Below are positions 15,866 through 24,582 of a DNA stretch of 64,000 bases, piece after piece. Numbering within the stretch: the first letter of the stretch is position 1; the number at the start of each line of letters is the position of its first letter. Below the pieces are notes generated by a model, which was given only the letters and a program-made list of their open reading frames with translations, did not search any database and was not told the origin of the DNA. A program made the translations under genes and the position numbers. The DNA comes from Bacteroidota bacterium (GTDB taxonomy: Bacteria > Bacteroidota > Bacteroidia > Flavobacteriales > Weeksellaceae), in the NCBI GenBank assembly GCA_023386965.1, contig JAEWIR010000034.1:42831-106830 (forward strand), given 5' to 3'.

Positions 15866-17047
15866 ATGAAAGAAGTATTCATCGTATCTGCTGCAAGAAC
15901 GCCAATCGGAAGTTTTATGGGAAGCCTTTCCACGGTTCCGGCTCCAAAACTTGGTGCGGCAGCAATTAAAGGAGCATTGGATAAGATTAACCTGGATCCA
16001 AAGCAGGTTCAGGAAGTATATATGGGTAATGTGCTGCAGGCCGGCGAAGGTCAGGCACCTGCACGTCAGGCGGCTTTGGGAGCAGGACTTTCCAATGAAA
16101 CACCTTCAACAACAATCAATAAAGTTTGCGCTTCCGGTATGAAAGCGGTAATGATGGGTGCACAATCCATTAAAGCGGGCGATCAGGAAGTTATTGTTGC
16201 CGGTGGTATGGAGAATATGTCCGCAGTTCCTCATTACTTCAACGCCAGGAATGCAACAAAACTGGGCGATGTAAAGATGCAGGACGGTATGGTACTGGAC
16301 GGACTTACAGACGTCTACAATAAAGTACATATGGGTGTTTGTGCTGAAAAATGTGCTGCAGAGCATGAGTTTTCGCGCGAAGACCAGGACAATTTCGCAG
16401 TGCAGTCCTACAAGCGTTCCGCTCAGGCCTGGACCGACGGAAAATTCAGTGATGAAGTGGTTCCTGTAGAGATTCCGCAAAGAAAAGGCGAGCCTGTAAT
16501 CTTTGCTGAGGACGAAGAATACAAATCGGTAAATTTCGACCGTATCGCTACTTTGCCAACGGTTTTCCAGAAAGATAACGGCACAGTAACAGCGGCTAAT
16601 GCTTCCACACTTAATGACGGTGCTTCCGCACTCATCCTGATGTCCGGTGAGAAGATGAATGAGTTGGGTCTTAAGCCTCTGGCAAAAATCGTTTCCTATG
16701 CTGATGCTGCCCATGAGCCGGAATGGTTCACCACCGCACCGGCAAAAGCACTTCCCGTTGCTCTTAAGAAAGCAGGTCTGGAAGTTTCGGATATTGATTT
16801 CTTCGAATTCAACGAGGCATTCTCCGTGGTAGGACTTGCCAACAATAAGATCCTGGGACTGGATGCAGCTAAGGTGAATGTAAACGGTGGTGCCGTATCT
16901 TTGGGTCACCCCCTGGGAAGTTCAGGTTCCAGAATTATCGTAACGCTAATTAATGTACTGAAGCAAAACGGTGGTAAATACGGTGCCGCAGCTATTTGTA
17001 ACGGTGGTGGTGGAGCTTCTGCTATCGTTATCGAGAACATGCAGTAA
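15866..17047 (+). CDS. Acetyl-CoA C-acyltransferase (thiolase)
   Basis: A 393-residue biosynthetic-type thiolase. The nucleophilic cysteine C88 lies in [14 protein letters not shown]348 in [12 protein letters not shown] and the second cysteine C378 in [11 protein letters not shown]-terminal [14 protein letters not shown] is also characteristic. It condenses two acetyl-CoA to acetoacetyl-CoA or cleaves 3-ketoacyl-CoA; length and the GHPLGSSG motif favour acetyl-CoA acetyltransferase. The condensing direction would feed the mevalonate pathway, one of whose enzymes is encoded 1.7 kb downstream, though the genes are in separate units. Monocistronic between two strong terminators. Confidence 0.93.
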   Translation: MKEVFIVSAARTPIGSFMGSLSTVPAPKLGAAAIKGALDKINLDPKQVQEVYMGNVLQAGEGQAPARQAALGAGLSNETPSTTINKVCASGMKAVMMGAQSIKAGDQEVIVAGGMENMSAVPHYFNARNATKLGDVKMQDGMVLDGLTDVYNKVHMGVCAEKCAAEHEFSREDQDNFAVQSYKRSAQAWTDGKFSDEVVPVEIPQRKGEPVIFAEDEEYKSVNFDRIATLPTVFQKDNGTVTAANASTLNDGASALILMSGEKMNELGLKPLAKIVSYADAAHEPEWFTTAPAKALPVALKKAGLEVSDIDFFEFNEAFSVVGLANNKILGLDAAKVNVNGGAVSLGHPLGSSGSRIIVTLINVLKQNGGKYGAAAICNGGGGASAIVIENMQ

Positions 17048-17067
17048 GAGCCACTTTAAATTTCGTT

Positions 17068-17125
17068 AAACCATTAAGAAATGCAGTTAATTTTAACCGT
17101 GTTCTTAATGGTTTCTTTATTTTTG
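17068..17125 (+). terminator. Terminator with a 13-bp stem
   Basis: AAACCATTAAGAA (17068-17080) pairs perfectly with TTCTTAATGGTTT (17102-17114). The inner loop has a further GTTAA/TTAAC pairing and a T-rich tail follows. The tail also contains the -7 element of the next gene (17118-17125). Confidence 0.8.
17118..17125 (+). promoter_or_regulatory. -7 element TATTTTTG for the UMF1 transporter
   Basis: Exact TAnnTTTG, 16 bp before the ATG at 17142, embedded in the tail of the thiolase terminator. Confidence 0.55.
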
Positions 17126-17141
17126 TTAATATTTCATCTCC

Positions 17142-18632
17142 ATGCAGGAAACAAATCCGACCACGACCAAAAGAATCAAGAACAATCCCAAAATCATGAA
17201 AGCCTGGGCAGCATATGACTGGGCAAATTCGGTTTATTCACTGGTAATCACATCTACCATCTTTCCCATTTATTATGCGATACTGACCACGATTACGGAA
17301 AAGAAGGTTTTTGTGGAGGAAACCGGTGAGTATATTATGGTCCCGGTTAGGAACCAGATCACGGTTTTCGGCGAAACTTACCATCCCGATGCGATTTACG
17401 GATATTCACTCACCATTTCATTCTTTATTGTGGTACTGCTTTCACCCTTCCTGTCATCACTGGCTGATACGATTGGGAACAAAAAGTCCTTCCTGCAGTT
17501 CTTCTGTTACCTGGGTGCCACCTCATGTATGGGTTTGGCAATGTTTACCGGTATGGGGAACGTCTTTTTGGGACTTCTTTTCAGCATAACTGCCAGTGTG
17601 GGCTTTTGGGGAAGTTTAGTCTTCTACAATTCCTTCCTGCCGGATATCGCCACGCGTGACAAACAGGATGCACTTTCTGCCCGTGGTTATGTTTACGGAT
17701 ATATCGGATCCGTAGTATTGGTCATTATCTGCCTTATATTGATTCAGGTGCTTGCTAAAGATGCAGAACAGGCCAAACTTTATACCCGCATATCCTTCCT
17801 GCTTACAGGTGCCTGGTGGTTTGGTTTTGCACAGTATACCTTCCGCCATCTGCCCCAGTTCGGAATGGTGAAAGATCAGTTGCCCAAGGATCTGGTGCTG
17901 CTGAACTATAAGAATATCTTTAAAAAACATGAAGAGCAGGGCGGTTTTTTTGAGGTGCTGAAGGACAATATCAATTTCTACCTTGATGTTGCCAAAGAGA
18001 GTTTTAATGAGCTCTTTAAGGTAGGACGAACCCTCTTTAAAGATGCCAACCTGAAATATTTTCTCTCCAGTTTTTTCTTTTACAGTGTGGGTATGCAGAC
18101 CATCTTCCTGATGGCCACGCTTTTCGGTAAAAGCGAAATCAACCTGGAACAGGGCAAGCTTATCGCCACGCTGCTCATTATTCAGATTGAAGCCATTATT
18201 GGTGCTATTATATTTTCCAGGCTCTCACGCCGCATCGGCAATAAGAATGTAATCTCAATTGCTGTGATTCTCTGGATGGTGGCTTGCCTTTCGGCTTATT
18301 TCCTGAACAAGGAAAATCCATATGTAGAATATCAGTTTTATGGTGTTGCCGCAATTGTGGGTCTGGTGATGGGTGGTCTGCAGGCCATGTCACGCTCCAC
18401 TTACTCCAAATTGCTGCCGGAAGAAAGCAATGACAATACAACATACTTCAGTTTTTATGATGTTTTGGAGAAACTGGCTATTATTTTAGGAACCTTCATC
18501 TTTGCTACGCTTATAGACAAATTCGACAATATGCGATATGCGGCACTTTCAATGACGCTGTTTTTCGCGGTCGGCCTTATACTGATAAGATTTATGAAGA
18601 TTCAGATAAATACGGATAAAGAAGTTTTATAG
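17142..18632 (+). CDS. MFS transporter of the UMF1 (Atg22-like) family
   Basis: A 496-residue inner-membrane protein with about 12 transmembrane segments. The N-terminal signature KAWAAYDWANSVYSLVITST, the loop SSLADTIGNKKSFLQFFCYL and the later GGLQAMSRSTYSKLLPEESN are typical of UMF1-type permeases, a bacterial branch related to the yeast vacuolar effluxer Atg22 (amino-acid efflux). A large cytoplasmic loop of about 60 residues lies between segments 6 and 7 (about 245-305). Transport substrate is unknown. It has its own -7 element and no close downstream partner in the same unit. Confidence 0.85.
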   Translation: MQETNPTTTKRIKNNPKIMKAWAAYDWANSVYSLVITSTIFPIYYAILTTITEKKVFVEETGEYIMVPVRNQITVFGETYHPDAIYGYSLTISFFIVVLLSPFLSSLADTIGNKKSFLQFFCYLGATSCMGLAMFTGMGNVFLGLLFSITASVGFWGSLVFYNSFLPDIATRDKQDALSARGYVYGYIGSVVLVIICLILIQVLAKDAEQAKLYTRISFLLTGAWWFGFAQYTFRHLPQFGMVKDQLPKDLVLLNYKNIFKKHEEQGGFFEVLKDNINFYLDVAKESFNELFKVGRTLFKDANLKYFLSSFFFYSVGMQTIFLMATLFGKSEINLEQGKLIATLLIIQIEAIIGAIIFSRLSRRIGNKNVISIAVILWMVACLSAYFLNKENPYVEYQFYGVAAIVGLVMGGLQAMSRSTYSKLLPEESNDNTTYFSFYDVLEKLAIILGTFIFATLIDKFDNMRYAALSMTLFFAVGLILIRFMKIQINTDKEVL

Positions 18633-18651
18633 TTTACACACTGATAATTAT

Positions 18652-18689
18652 GTGGCTTGGCTTTTGCTAATTGCTTAGCAGAAAGTCAC
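18652..18689 (+). other. Hairpin upstream of mevalonate kinase promoter
   Basis: TGCTAA (18665-18670) pairs with TTAGCA (18675-18680) around a TTGC loop, and the stem extends outward as GTGGCTT with AGTCAC across a small bulge. It lies 20-50 bp after the UMF1 gene and directly before the -7 element at 18701. It may end the UMF1 transcript (no T run) or be an operator. Confidence 0.5.
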
Positions 18690-18700
18690 ACAGCTTTTCG

Positions 18701-18708
18701 TATCTTTG
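18701..18708 (+). promoter_or_regulatory. -7 element TATCTTTG for mevalonate kinase
   Basis: Exact TAnnTTTG 28 bp before the ATG at 18737; no well-spaced TTG was found. Confidence 0.6.
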
Positions 18709-18736
18709 CAGTTGGAAATGTGATCCTTAAATAAAT

Positions 18737-19666
18737 ATGACGAATCCTTTATTTTACGCGAAAATCCTTCTCTTCGGTGAATATGGTATCATCGAGGATT
18801 CTCAGGGGCTTACCGTGCCTTACAGTTTCTATAAGGGTACGCTCAAATTTTCAGCATTACCTACAGATTTTGAGAAGAAATCCAATGAGCACCTTAGACT
18901 TTATGCTTCTTATCTGAATACGGTTACACTGCCGGCCGGATATGAGCTGGATCTTGAGGCATTTCAGAAGGACATAGACGATAACCTTTTCTTCGACAGC
19001 AATATACCGCAGGGATATGGTGTGGGAAGTTCCGGTGCCCTGGTGGCGGCGATCTTTGAGAAATATTCGCTTACCAAGTACAACCCGGACAGTATTTCCA
19101 AAGACCAGCTGAAAGACCTGAAAAAGGTTTTCGGTATTCTGGAAAGTTATTTCCACGGCACTAGCTCCGGTATTGATCCGCTGATTTGTTATATGAATCT
19201 GCCCATTTTGATTGAAAACCGCGAAAGTGTGGACAAAGTTTCTATTCCGGCCAGTGTAGAAGACAGAAAAGGTGCCATTTTCCTGATTGACAGTGGGATG
19301 GTGGGAGAGACCGGTCCGATGGTGCAGATTTTCTTTGAGAAAATGAAAACCGAAGGCTTCCGCAAAACGCTTAAGGAGGAATTTATCCGTTATAATAACG
19401 CCTGCATCGATGCCTTCCTGAAAAAGGAAATGAATCCGTTTTTCAAAAACCTGAAGAATCTTTCAGTTTGGGCCTACGAGCATTTTAAACCTATGATTCC
19501 GGAGAGCATCTATAACATCTGGAAGAAAGGTATAGACACCAATGCATACTATCTTAAACTTTGCGGCAGCGGCGGCGGCGGTTACATCCTTGGTTTTACA
19601 AGGGATTACGAAGAAGCCGAAAAGATGCTGAGTGGCTTTAACAAAGAAGTGATTTACAGATTTTGA
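18737..19666 (+). CDS. Mevalonate kinase (GHMP family)
   Basis: A 309-residue GHMP kinase. The N-terminus KILLFGEYGIIEDSQGL, the ATP-binding loop PQGYGVGSSGALVAA (about 91-105), the HGTSSGIDPLI catalytic-Asp region (about 140-150) and the C-terminal LKLCGSGGGGYILGF (about 275-289) fit mevalonate kinase, which makes 5-phosphomevalonate for isoprenoid synthesis. Other GHMP kinases (for example phosphomevalonate kinase) are less likely given the KILLFGEY start and the neighbouring prenyltransferase. The next gene, a UbiA-type enzyme, follows after 47 bp; the two are likely co-transcribed. Flavobacteriia use the mevalonate route, so the product feeds the carotenoid and quinone enzymes of this window. 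Confidence 0.88.
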   Translation: MTNPLFYAKILLFGEYGIIEDSQGLTVPYSFYKGTLKFSALPTDFEKKSNEHLRLYASYLNTVTLPAGYELDLEAFQKDIDDNLFFDSNIPQGYGVGSSGALVAAIFEKYSLTKYNPDSISKDQLKDLKKVFGILESYFHGTSSGIDPLICYMNLPILIENRESVDKVSIPASVEDRKGAIFLIDSGMVGETGPMVQIFFEKMKTEGFRKTLKEEFIRYNNACIDAFLKKEMNPFFKNLKNLSVWAYEHFKPMIPESIYNIWKKGIDTNAYYLKLCGSGGGGYILGFTRDYEEAEKMLSGFNKEVIYRF

Positions 19667-19713
19667 TCATCAACCTGATTCCTTTTGATTACCGGCTTGC
19701 CATGTGATTGTTT

Positions 19714-20607
19714 ATGAAAAAAAAACCTGTAATCTACAGAATTTCACAGCTGACGGGCTTCCTTCTGGGAGCGCGTTTTTTCATGACCATCCTGCTGGCT
19801 TTTGCGCTGTACGTCTCCACTTTTTTTCTCTTCAATCAGGAAGAAAGTCTAAGGGCCTTTGTTTTTGATTTTCGGGTGCACGGTATTATTATCTGCAGTT
19901 TACTGAGCATTCTGGCGGGTGGCATCATCAACCAGTTTTATGACCGCGAAAAAGACCGGTTGGTCAAACCTTTCCGAAGCAGGCTCCAGGCTTTCCTGAA
20001 ACAGAAGTATTTCCTGTATGCTTACCTGATCCTGAATACACTGTCGCTGGGTATCGCACTGTTGATCTCAGCGCGCGTTGTTATTTTCTTTCTCATCTAT
20101 CAGTTTTTGATGTGGCTGTACAGTCACCGGCTCAGCCGCATACTCGTGATTAACAATGTCACATTTGTAGCGCTTACACTGTATCCTTTTTTTGGTATGC
20201 TGGTTTACTACCGAACTTTTTCCTTGCAAATCTTTATGATGGCGCTTTATCTGATGCTTATGTTGCTGCTTACGGACATCATAAAGGACACCCTCACAAA
20301 AACAGCGGACCGGCTTTTCGGATATATGACCATTCCCAATCATTTCACCGAGAAAACCTCGTCTGCCGTGATTTCGGTTCTTCTGGCACTCACTTTTGGT
20401 GTTTCATTTCTTATTACTGACTGGCTTGGACTGGAGCGGGTGATGGGATGGTATTTTCTCCTGGGCCTGGGCGTATTGACGGCCGTATTTTTCCAAATGA
20501 TGGTCAAAAGGGACAGGTCGCGGTCCTATGCACTTAATATCCTGCGGATCTGGATTTTCGTGGGCATACTGGCCATGCTTGCAGATGGAATTATATTGAA
20601 GTATTAA
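19714..20607 (+). CDS. UbiA family prenyltransferase with an incomplete second Asp motif
   Basis: A 297-residue membrane protein with 8-9 predicted helices. The first Asp-rich motif is intact: NQFYDREKD (NxxxDxxxD, about residues 72-80) followed by RLVKPF. The second region reads DIIKDTLTKTADRLFGYMTI (about 190-209), where UbiA enzymes usually have DxxDxxGD; the middle Asp is replaced. Family members transfer a prenyl chain to an aromatic acceptor or, in the DGGGP-synthase branch, to geranylgeranylglycerol phosphate. The neighbourhood (mevalonate kinase) and Bacteroidota precedent suggest the latter branch, but this is inference. The ATG at 19714 is preferred to the in-frame TTG at 19708. Confidence 0.78.
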   Translation: MKKKPVIYRISQLTGFLLGARFFMTILLAFALYVSTFFLFNQEESLRAFVFDFRVHGIIICSLLSILAGGIINQFYDREKDRLVKPFRSRLQAFLKQKYFLYAYLILNTLSLGIALLISARVVIFFLIYQFLMWLYSHRLSRILVINNVTFVALTLYPFFGMLVYYRTFSLQIFMMALYLMLMLLLTDIIKDTLTKTADRLFGYMTIPNHFTEKTSSAVISVLLALTFGVSFLITDWLGLERVMGWYFLLGLGVLTAVFFQMMVKRDRSRSYALNILRIWIFVGILAMLADGIILKY

Positions 20608-20632
20608 CCTTTTTTATACCGCAAACTATTGT

Positions 20633-20640
20633 TAAATTTG
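20633..20640 (+). promoter_or_regulatory. -7 element TAAATTTG for proline dehydrogenase
   Basis: Exact TAnnTTTG 22 bp before the ATG at 20663. Confidence 0.55.
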
Positions 20641-20662
20641 CTGCAATAATTCCACCCATTTT

Positions 20663-21835
20663 ATGTCCATTTTCAACGATACCAAAATTGCTTTTCAGGA
20701 TAAATCTACGGATCAGCTCCGCAAAGCATATTGGATGTTTAAAGCCATTGAGCATCCTTCGCTTACAAGTTTCGGAATAAAAGCACTCAACTTCACCATT
20801 CATAACCGATTTCCCCTTGTGGAAGGCATAGTTCGCAATACTCTTTTTGAGCAGTTTGCCGGTGGCGAGACCAGGGAGAAAAGTCTGCAGGTCGTTGATA
20901 AATTATACAGGCATCATATAGGCAGCATCTTCGATTATGCTATTGAAGGCAAAGAGGATGAAGCGACTTTCGATCTTACCTGTGAAGAGATCAAAAACAA
21001 TATTAATTTTGCCGAAGGCAATCCTGCGATTCCTTTCGTGGTTTTTAAGCCTACCGGATTTGGACGTCTGGGCATTTATCAGGAGATTCAGGCCGGAACG
21101 GAACTGACGACCAGTGAAAAGGAAGAGTGGGCACGCGTGGTTAAACGTTACGAAAGCGTTTGCCGACTGGCTTATGAGAAAGATGTAGTCATCATGATCG
21201 ATGCCGAGGAAACATGGATACAGTCCGCTGTGGATGATCTTGTTAATGATATGATGTCCAGATTTAACCGTGAAAAAGCCATCGTTTGGAACACCATTCA
21301 GATGTACCGCACAGGACGGATGGAATACCTGGCGCAAGACCTGACACGGGCTACGGAGGGTAACTATTTCCTGGGTTATAAATTTGTTCGCGGTGCCTAT
21401 ATGGAAAAGGAACGGGCCCGCGCCGCCGAGATGAACTATCCGGATCCTATACAGCCTGACAAACAGTCTACCGATGACAATTTCAACTCAGCCATCGACT
21501 TTGTGATGAAGAACACTGACCGCGTTTCCGCTTTTTTCGGTACGCATAATGAAAAATCTACGGAACTGGTCATGGACAGAATGCGTGACCAGGCTCTGCC
21601 AAATGATTACGAAAAAATTCACTTTGGTCAACTGTACGGGATGAGTGATAATATTACCTACTTTTTAGGCGAAAATAAGTACAATGCCACCAAATATCTG
21701 CCCTACGGACCGGTCCGTGATGTCGTTCCTTACCTTACGCGCCGCGCGCAGGAAAATACTTCTGTGGCAGGACAGACGGGTCGTGAGCTGGCACTTATCT
21801 CTAAAGAGCTGGAAAGAAGAAAGGCAGTTAGCTAA
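20663..21835 (+). CDS. Proline dehydrogenase
   Basis: A 390-residue monofunctional FAD-dependent proline dehydrogenase (PRODH barrel). It oxidises proline to pyrroline-5-carboxylate and passes electrons to the quinone pool. Conserved segments are VFKPTGFGRLGIYQEI (about 130-145), VVIMIDAEETWIQSA (about 175-189), YRTGRMEYLAQDL (about 215-227), GYKFVRGAYMEKERARA (about 238-254), FFGTHNEKSTEL (about 295-306) and the late PYGPVRDVVPYLTRRAQEN, which carries the paired arginines that hold the substrate carboxylate. No P5C dehydrogenase domain is fused. Ends at a strong terminator. Confidence 0.93.
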   Translation: MSIFNDTKIAFQDKSTDQLRKAYWMFKAIEHPSLTSFGIKALNFTIHNRFPLVEGIVRNTLFEQFAGGETREKSLQVVDKLYRHHIGSIFDYAIEGKEDEATFDLTCEEIKNNINFAEGNPAIPFVVFKPTGFGRLGIYQEIQAGTELTTSEKEEWARVVKRYESVCRLAYEKDVVIMIDAEETWIQSAVDDLVNDMMSRFNREKAIVWNTIQMYRTGRMEYLAQDLTRATEGNYFLGYKFVRGAYMEKERARAAEMNYPDPIQPDKQSTDDNFNSAIDFVMKNTDRVSAFFGTHNEKSTELVMDRMRDQALPNDYEKIHFGQLYGMSDNITYFLGENKYNATKYLPYGPVRDVVPYLTRRAQENTSVAGQTGRELALISKELERRKAVS

Positions 21836-21858
21836 AGCATCACTTCAAATAAATTATG

Positions 21859-21887
21859 AAAAAGAGCGGACCGTTTCCGCTCTTTTT
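21859..21887 (+). terminator. Intrinsic terminator after proline dehydrogenase
   Basis: AAAGAGCGGA (21861-21870) pairs with TCCGCTCTTT (21876-21885), followed by T residues. An ATG at 21856 is open to priA but lies at this hairpin and is therefore not a start. Confidence 0.87.
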
Positions 21888-21924
21888 TATGCTCAAAAAA
21901 CCGGTAAAACTTATATTAAATCCT

Positions 21925-21932
21925 TATTTTTG
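21925..21932 (+). promoter_or_regulatory. priA: -7 element TATTTTTG for priA
   Basis: Exact TAnnTTTG between the upstream terminator and priA. It places the transcript start near 21939 and so supports the TTG start at 21976. Confidence 0.6.
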
Positions 21933-21975
21933 GATTTACTTTTCAGCAATCACCTCCAATTTCACAAGTACTACC

Positions 21976-24423
21976 TTGAAATTTGCACAGATAATTCTTC
22001 CGCTTAACCTGCAGGGAACATTCACCTACTCTGTTCCGGAAACCATCGCGGATCTGCTTCTGCCCGGAATGCGGGTTTTAGTGCCTTTTGGCGGAAAAAA
22101 AATTTACACGGGTATCGTCTTTAGGGTTCATGATGAAATTCAGGACGCTTTCTTGCCAAAGGAGATAATCAGCATGCTGGATGAATCTCCCATATTGCCA
22201 CAGGAACAGATTGACTTTTGGGCCTGGATGTCAGATTATTATCTGTGTAATTTGGGTGAAATTTACAGGCTGGCTTTTCCGGGTTCCCTGAAACTGGAAA
22301 GTGAGACTTATCTGAAAATGAAGCCTAATGTAGTTGTAGATTTCGAGAATCTTGATGTGCACGAAATGTATCTGATTCAGGCCCTGGAGGTCAGACAGTT
22401 AATTAACCTTTCGGAGATTGAGGCCTTCATCCCTAAAAAGGAAATAATTAAGACCATTAATTCACTGATAGACTTACAGTATATTGAGGTTGATGAAAAA
22501 ATCACTGAGAAGTACAAAGCCAAGGAAGTAGCCTATATACGTATTAAGGATCCGGAAGCGGTCCGGAATCATCTGCCCGAAATCCTGCTTCAGCTGAAAA
22601 GGTCGCCCAAACAGCAGGAACTGTTTCTGATGATCCTTCAGAGCCATACCGAAAATCCCGAAGCTCAACTTCGCAAGTCCCATATTCTGGACGATGGTAA
22701 TTTTGCCCATGCGCAACTAAAATCCCTTCTGGAAAAACATCTTGTTGAGGAATATTTTCTGCAGGTGGACCGCCTGGAATCATATGAAGGTGAAACAGAA
22801 CAGCTGGAAGAGTTGAGTGATGAGCAGAAGCGTGCCCGAACTGAAATAGCAGAAGCATTTGAGGAAGGTAAAAATGTGCTGTTGCATGGCGTAACCTCAT
22901 CCGGCAAAACCCATCTCTATCTTGAGAATATAGAGGAAACGGTTTCTGCCGGTCTCAATGTCCTTCTCCTGCTGCCGGAAATTGCGCTAACCAAACAAAC
23001 CGCAATGCGTCTGGAAAAGAAGTACGGTCAGGCTCTCGGGTTTTACCATCAGAAACTTTCGGATTTTGAGAGGGTAGAAGTGTGGCGCCGTATCCGCAAC
23101 AATGAAATCAAGGTTTTGGTGGGTACCCGAAACGCGCTTTTTCTGCCCTTCCGGAATCTTGGACTTATTGTGGTAGACGAGGAGCATGATACTGCGTACC
23201 GTCCGCGGGAGGTGGCGCCCTACTTTAACGCACGGGACGCCAGCCTGATCCTGGCGGAACTTTATGGGGGCAGGGTTATTCTGGGATCCGCCACTCCGTC
23301 GGTAGAAAGTTATTGGCTGGCACAGAATGAAAGGCTTAAACTTGTAACCTTAAATGAGAGATTCGGCAAGGTGAATTTGCCTCAGTTTGAAATTATCGAT
23401 TTTAAAGAGGCACAGCAGAGCAAAAAGGTTAGTGGCAACTTTTCCCAGCAGGTACTCGATGAGATTACTGAAAATCTTCAGCATAAAAATCAGGTGATGG
23501 TTCTGCACAACCGTCGCGGCTATGCAAACGTGGTGGAATGTGAGACTTGCGGTCATGTTTCCTATTGCAGCAACTGCGATGTGATCATGACCTATCATAA
23601 GTATTCCAATGAACTTAAATGTCATTACTGCGGAAATAAATCTTCCAAACCAAGCAAGTGCCCAAAATGCAACGCGGAAAATCTGAATACCCGCGGTGTC
23701 GGGGTGGAGCAGATCCATGAGGAAGTTTCACGGCTTTTCCCTGATGCGGAAGTTGAACGCATGGATGTGGATTCTATGCGCCGGAAATTTGCCTATGAGA
23801 AACTCTACGAAAAGATTGCAAGTGGCGAAACGGACATCATTGTAGGCACCCAGATGATTTCCAAAGGATTGGATTTTGACCATATAGAATTGGTAACTAT
23901 CCCGCGTGCGGACCATATGCTGTATGTGCAGGACTTCCGTGCAGAAGAAAGAGCCTACCAGCTCATTACTCAGGTTTCCGGACGCGCGGGACGTGTATCC
24001 GGTAGGGGAAGAATACTGATTCAGACCTATAATCCACAGCATTTCATATTTCAGTTGATCCGTGAAAATGATCCGCGTGAAATCTACACCTACTTACTGG
24101 AGGAAAGGAAAAAATTCAATTATCCACCTTTTACCAAAACCATCCTTATTGAACTTAAGCACCGTAACGAAGGCAAGACAGACCGGTCATCACAGTTTCT
24201 GGGTTCCATTCTGCGTAAATATTTACCGGCAGAATGTGTTCTGGGACCCGAGAAATCGCCGCTGGCCAAAATCAACCTGATGTATCAGTACCAGATTTTA
24301 ATCAAATTACCCCGTGGAAAATCTTATAAGATTTTTAAAAATTATATAACGGAAAGTATCGCTGAATTTGAGGAAATCGCAGCTTACCGAAGTGTAAAAC
24401 GTCACATTTATGTTGATTATTAA
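21976..24423 (+). CDS. priA: Primosomal protein N' (PriA helicase), TTG start
   Basis: An 815-residue PriA, the 3'-to-5' helicase that restarts stalled replication forks by loading DnaB. Visible parts are the N-terminal 3'-DNA-binding domain (KFAQIILPLNLQGTFTYSVP), Walker A in HGVTSSGKTHLYLE, DEEH box in IVVDEEHDTAYRP, GSATPS motif III, the eight-cysteine zinc region (CETCGHVSYCSNC and later CHYCGNKSSKPSKCPKC), motif V in GTQMISKGLDFDH and motif VI in QVSGRAGRVSGRG. The frame is open to an ATG at 21856, but that lies within the preceding terminator and upstream of the -7 element, so the TTG at 21976 is chosen; it gives the normal family N-terminus. Confidence 0.95.
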   Translation: MKFAQIILPLNLQGTFTYSVPETIADLLLPGMRVLVPFGGKKIYTGIVFRVHDEIQDAFLPKEIISMLDESPILPQEQIDFWAWMSDYYLCNLGEIYRLAFPGSLKLESETYLKMKPNVVVDFENLDVHEMYLIQALEVRQLINLSEIEAFIPKKEIIKTINSLIDLQYIEVDEKITEKYKAKEVAYIRIKDPEAVRNHLPEILLQLKRSPKQQELFLMILQSHTENPEAQLRKSHILDDGNFAHAQLKSLLEKHLVEEYFLQVDRLESYEGETEQLEELSDEQKRARTEIAEAFEEGKNVLLHGVTSSGKTHLYLENIEETVSAGLNVLLLLPEIALTKQTAMRLEKKYGQALGFYHQKLSDFERVEVWRRIRNNEIKVLVGTRNALFLPFRNLGLIVVDEEHDTAYRPREVAPYFNARDASLILAELYGGRVILGSATPSVESYWLAQNERLKLVTLNERFGKVNLPQFEIIDFKEAQQSKKVSGNFSQQVLDEITENLQHKNQVMVLHNRRGYANVVECETCGHVSYCSNCDVIMTYHKYSNELKCHYCGNKSSKPSKCPKCNAENLNTRGVGVEQIHEEVSRLFPDAEVERMDVDSMRRKFAYEKLYEKIASGETDIIVGTQMISKGLDFDHIELVTIPRADHMLYVQDFRAEERAYQLITQVSGRAGRVSGRGRILIQTYNPQHFIFQLIRENDPREIYTYLLEERKKFNYPPFTKTILIELKHRNEGKTDRSSQFLGSILRKYLPAECVLGPEKSPLAKINLMYQYQILIKLPRGKSYKIFKNYITESIAEFEEIAAYRSVKRHIYVDY

Positions 24424-24465
24424 CATTTTTTAACAGCATTTTTAGTCTTTTAGGTTTTTTAAATG

Positions 24466-24495
24466 ATTGATATTCAATATTATTTAATACTTTTG
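24466..24495 (+). promoter_or_regulatory. Canonical promoter TTG-N19-TACTTTTG
   Basis: TTG at 24466-24468 and TACTTTTG at 24488-24495 with the ideal 19-bp spacing; the best promoter match in the window. It drives the DD-peptidase gene with a leader of about 80 nt. Confidence 0.75.
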
Positions 24496-24582
24496 GCGCA
24501 TTGATCAGCTGATTTAGAAACTTCGCAGAAGTTCTTTAACCATAAGATAAAGCATTAATCAAAAATAAAGTGAACAATATTT

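Noticed and set aside
16106..16909. 267-residue minus-strand frame inside the thiolase
   Set aside because: Shadow of a gene with intact catalytic residues; no family resemblance.
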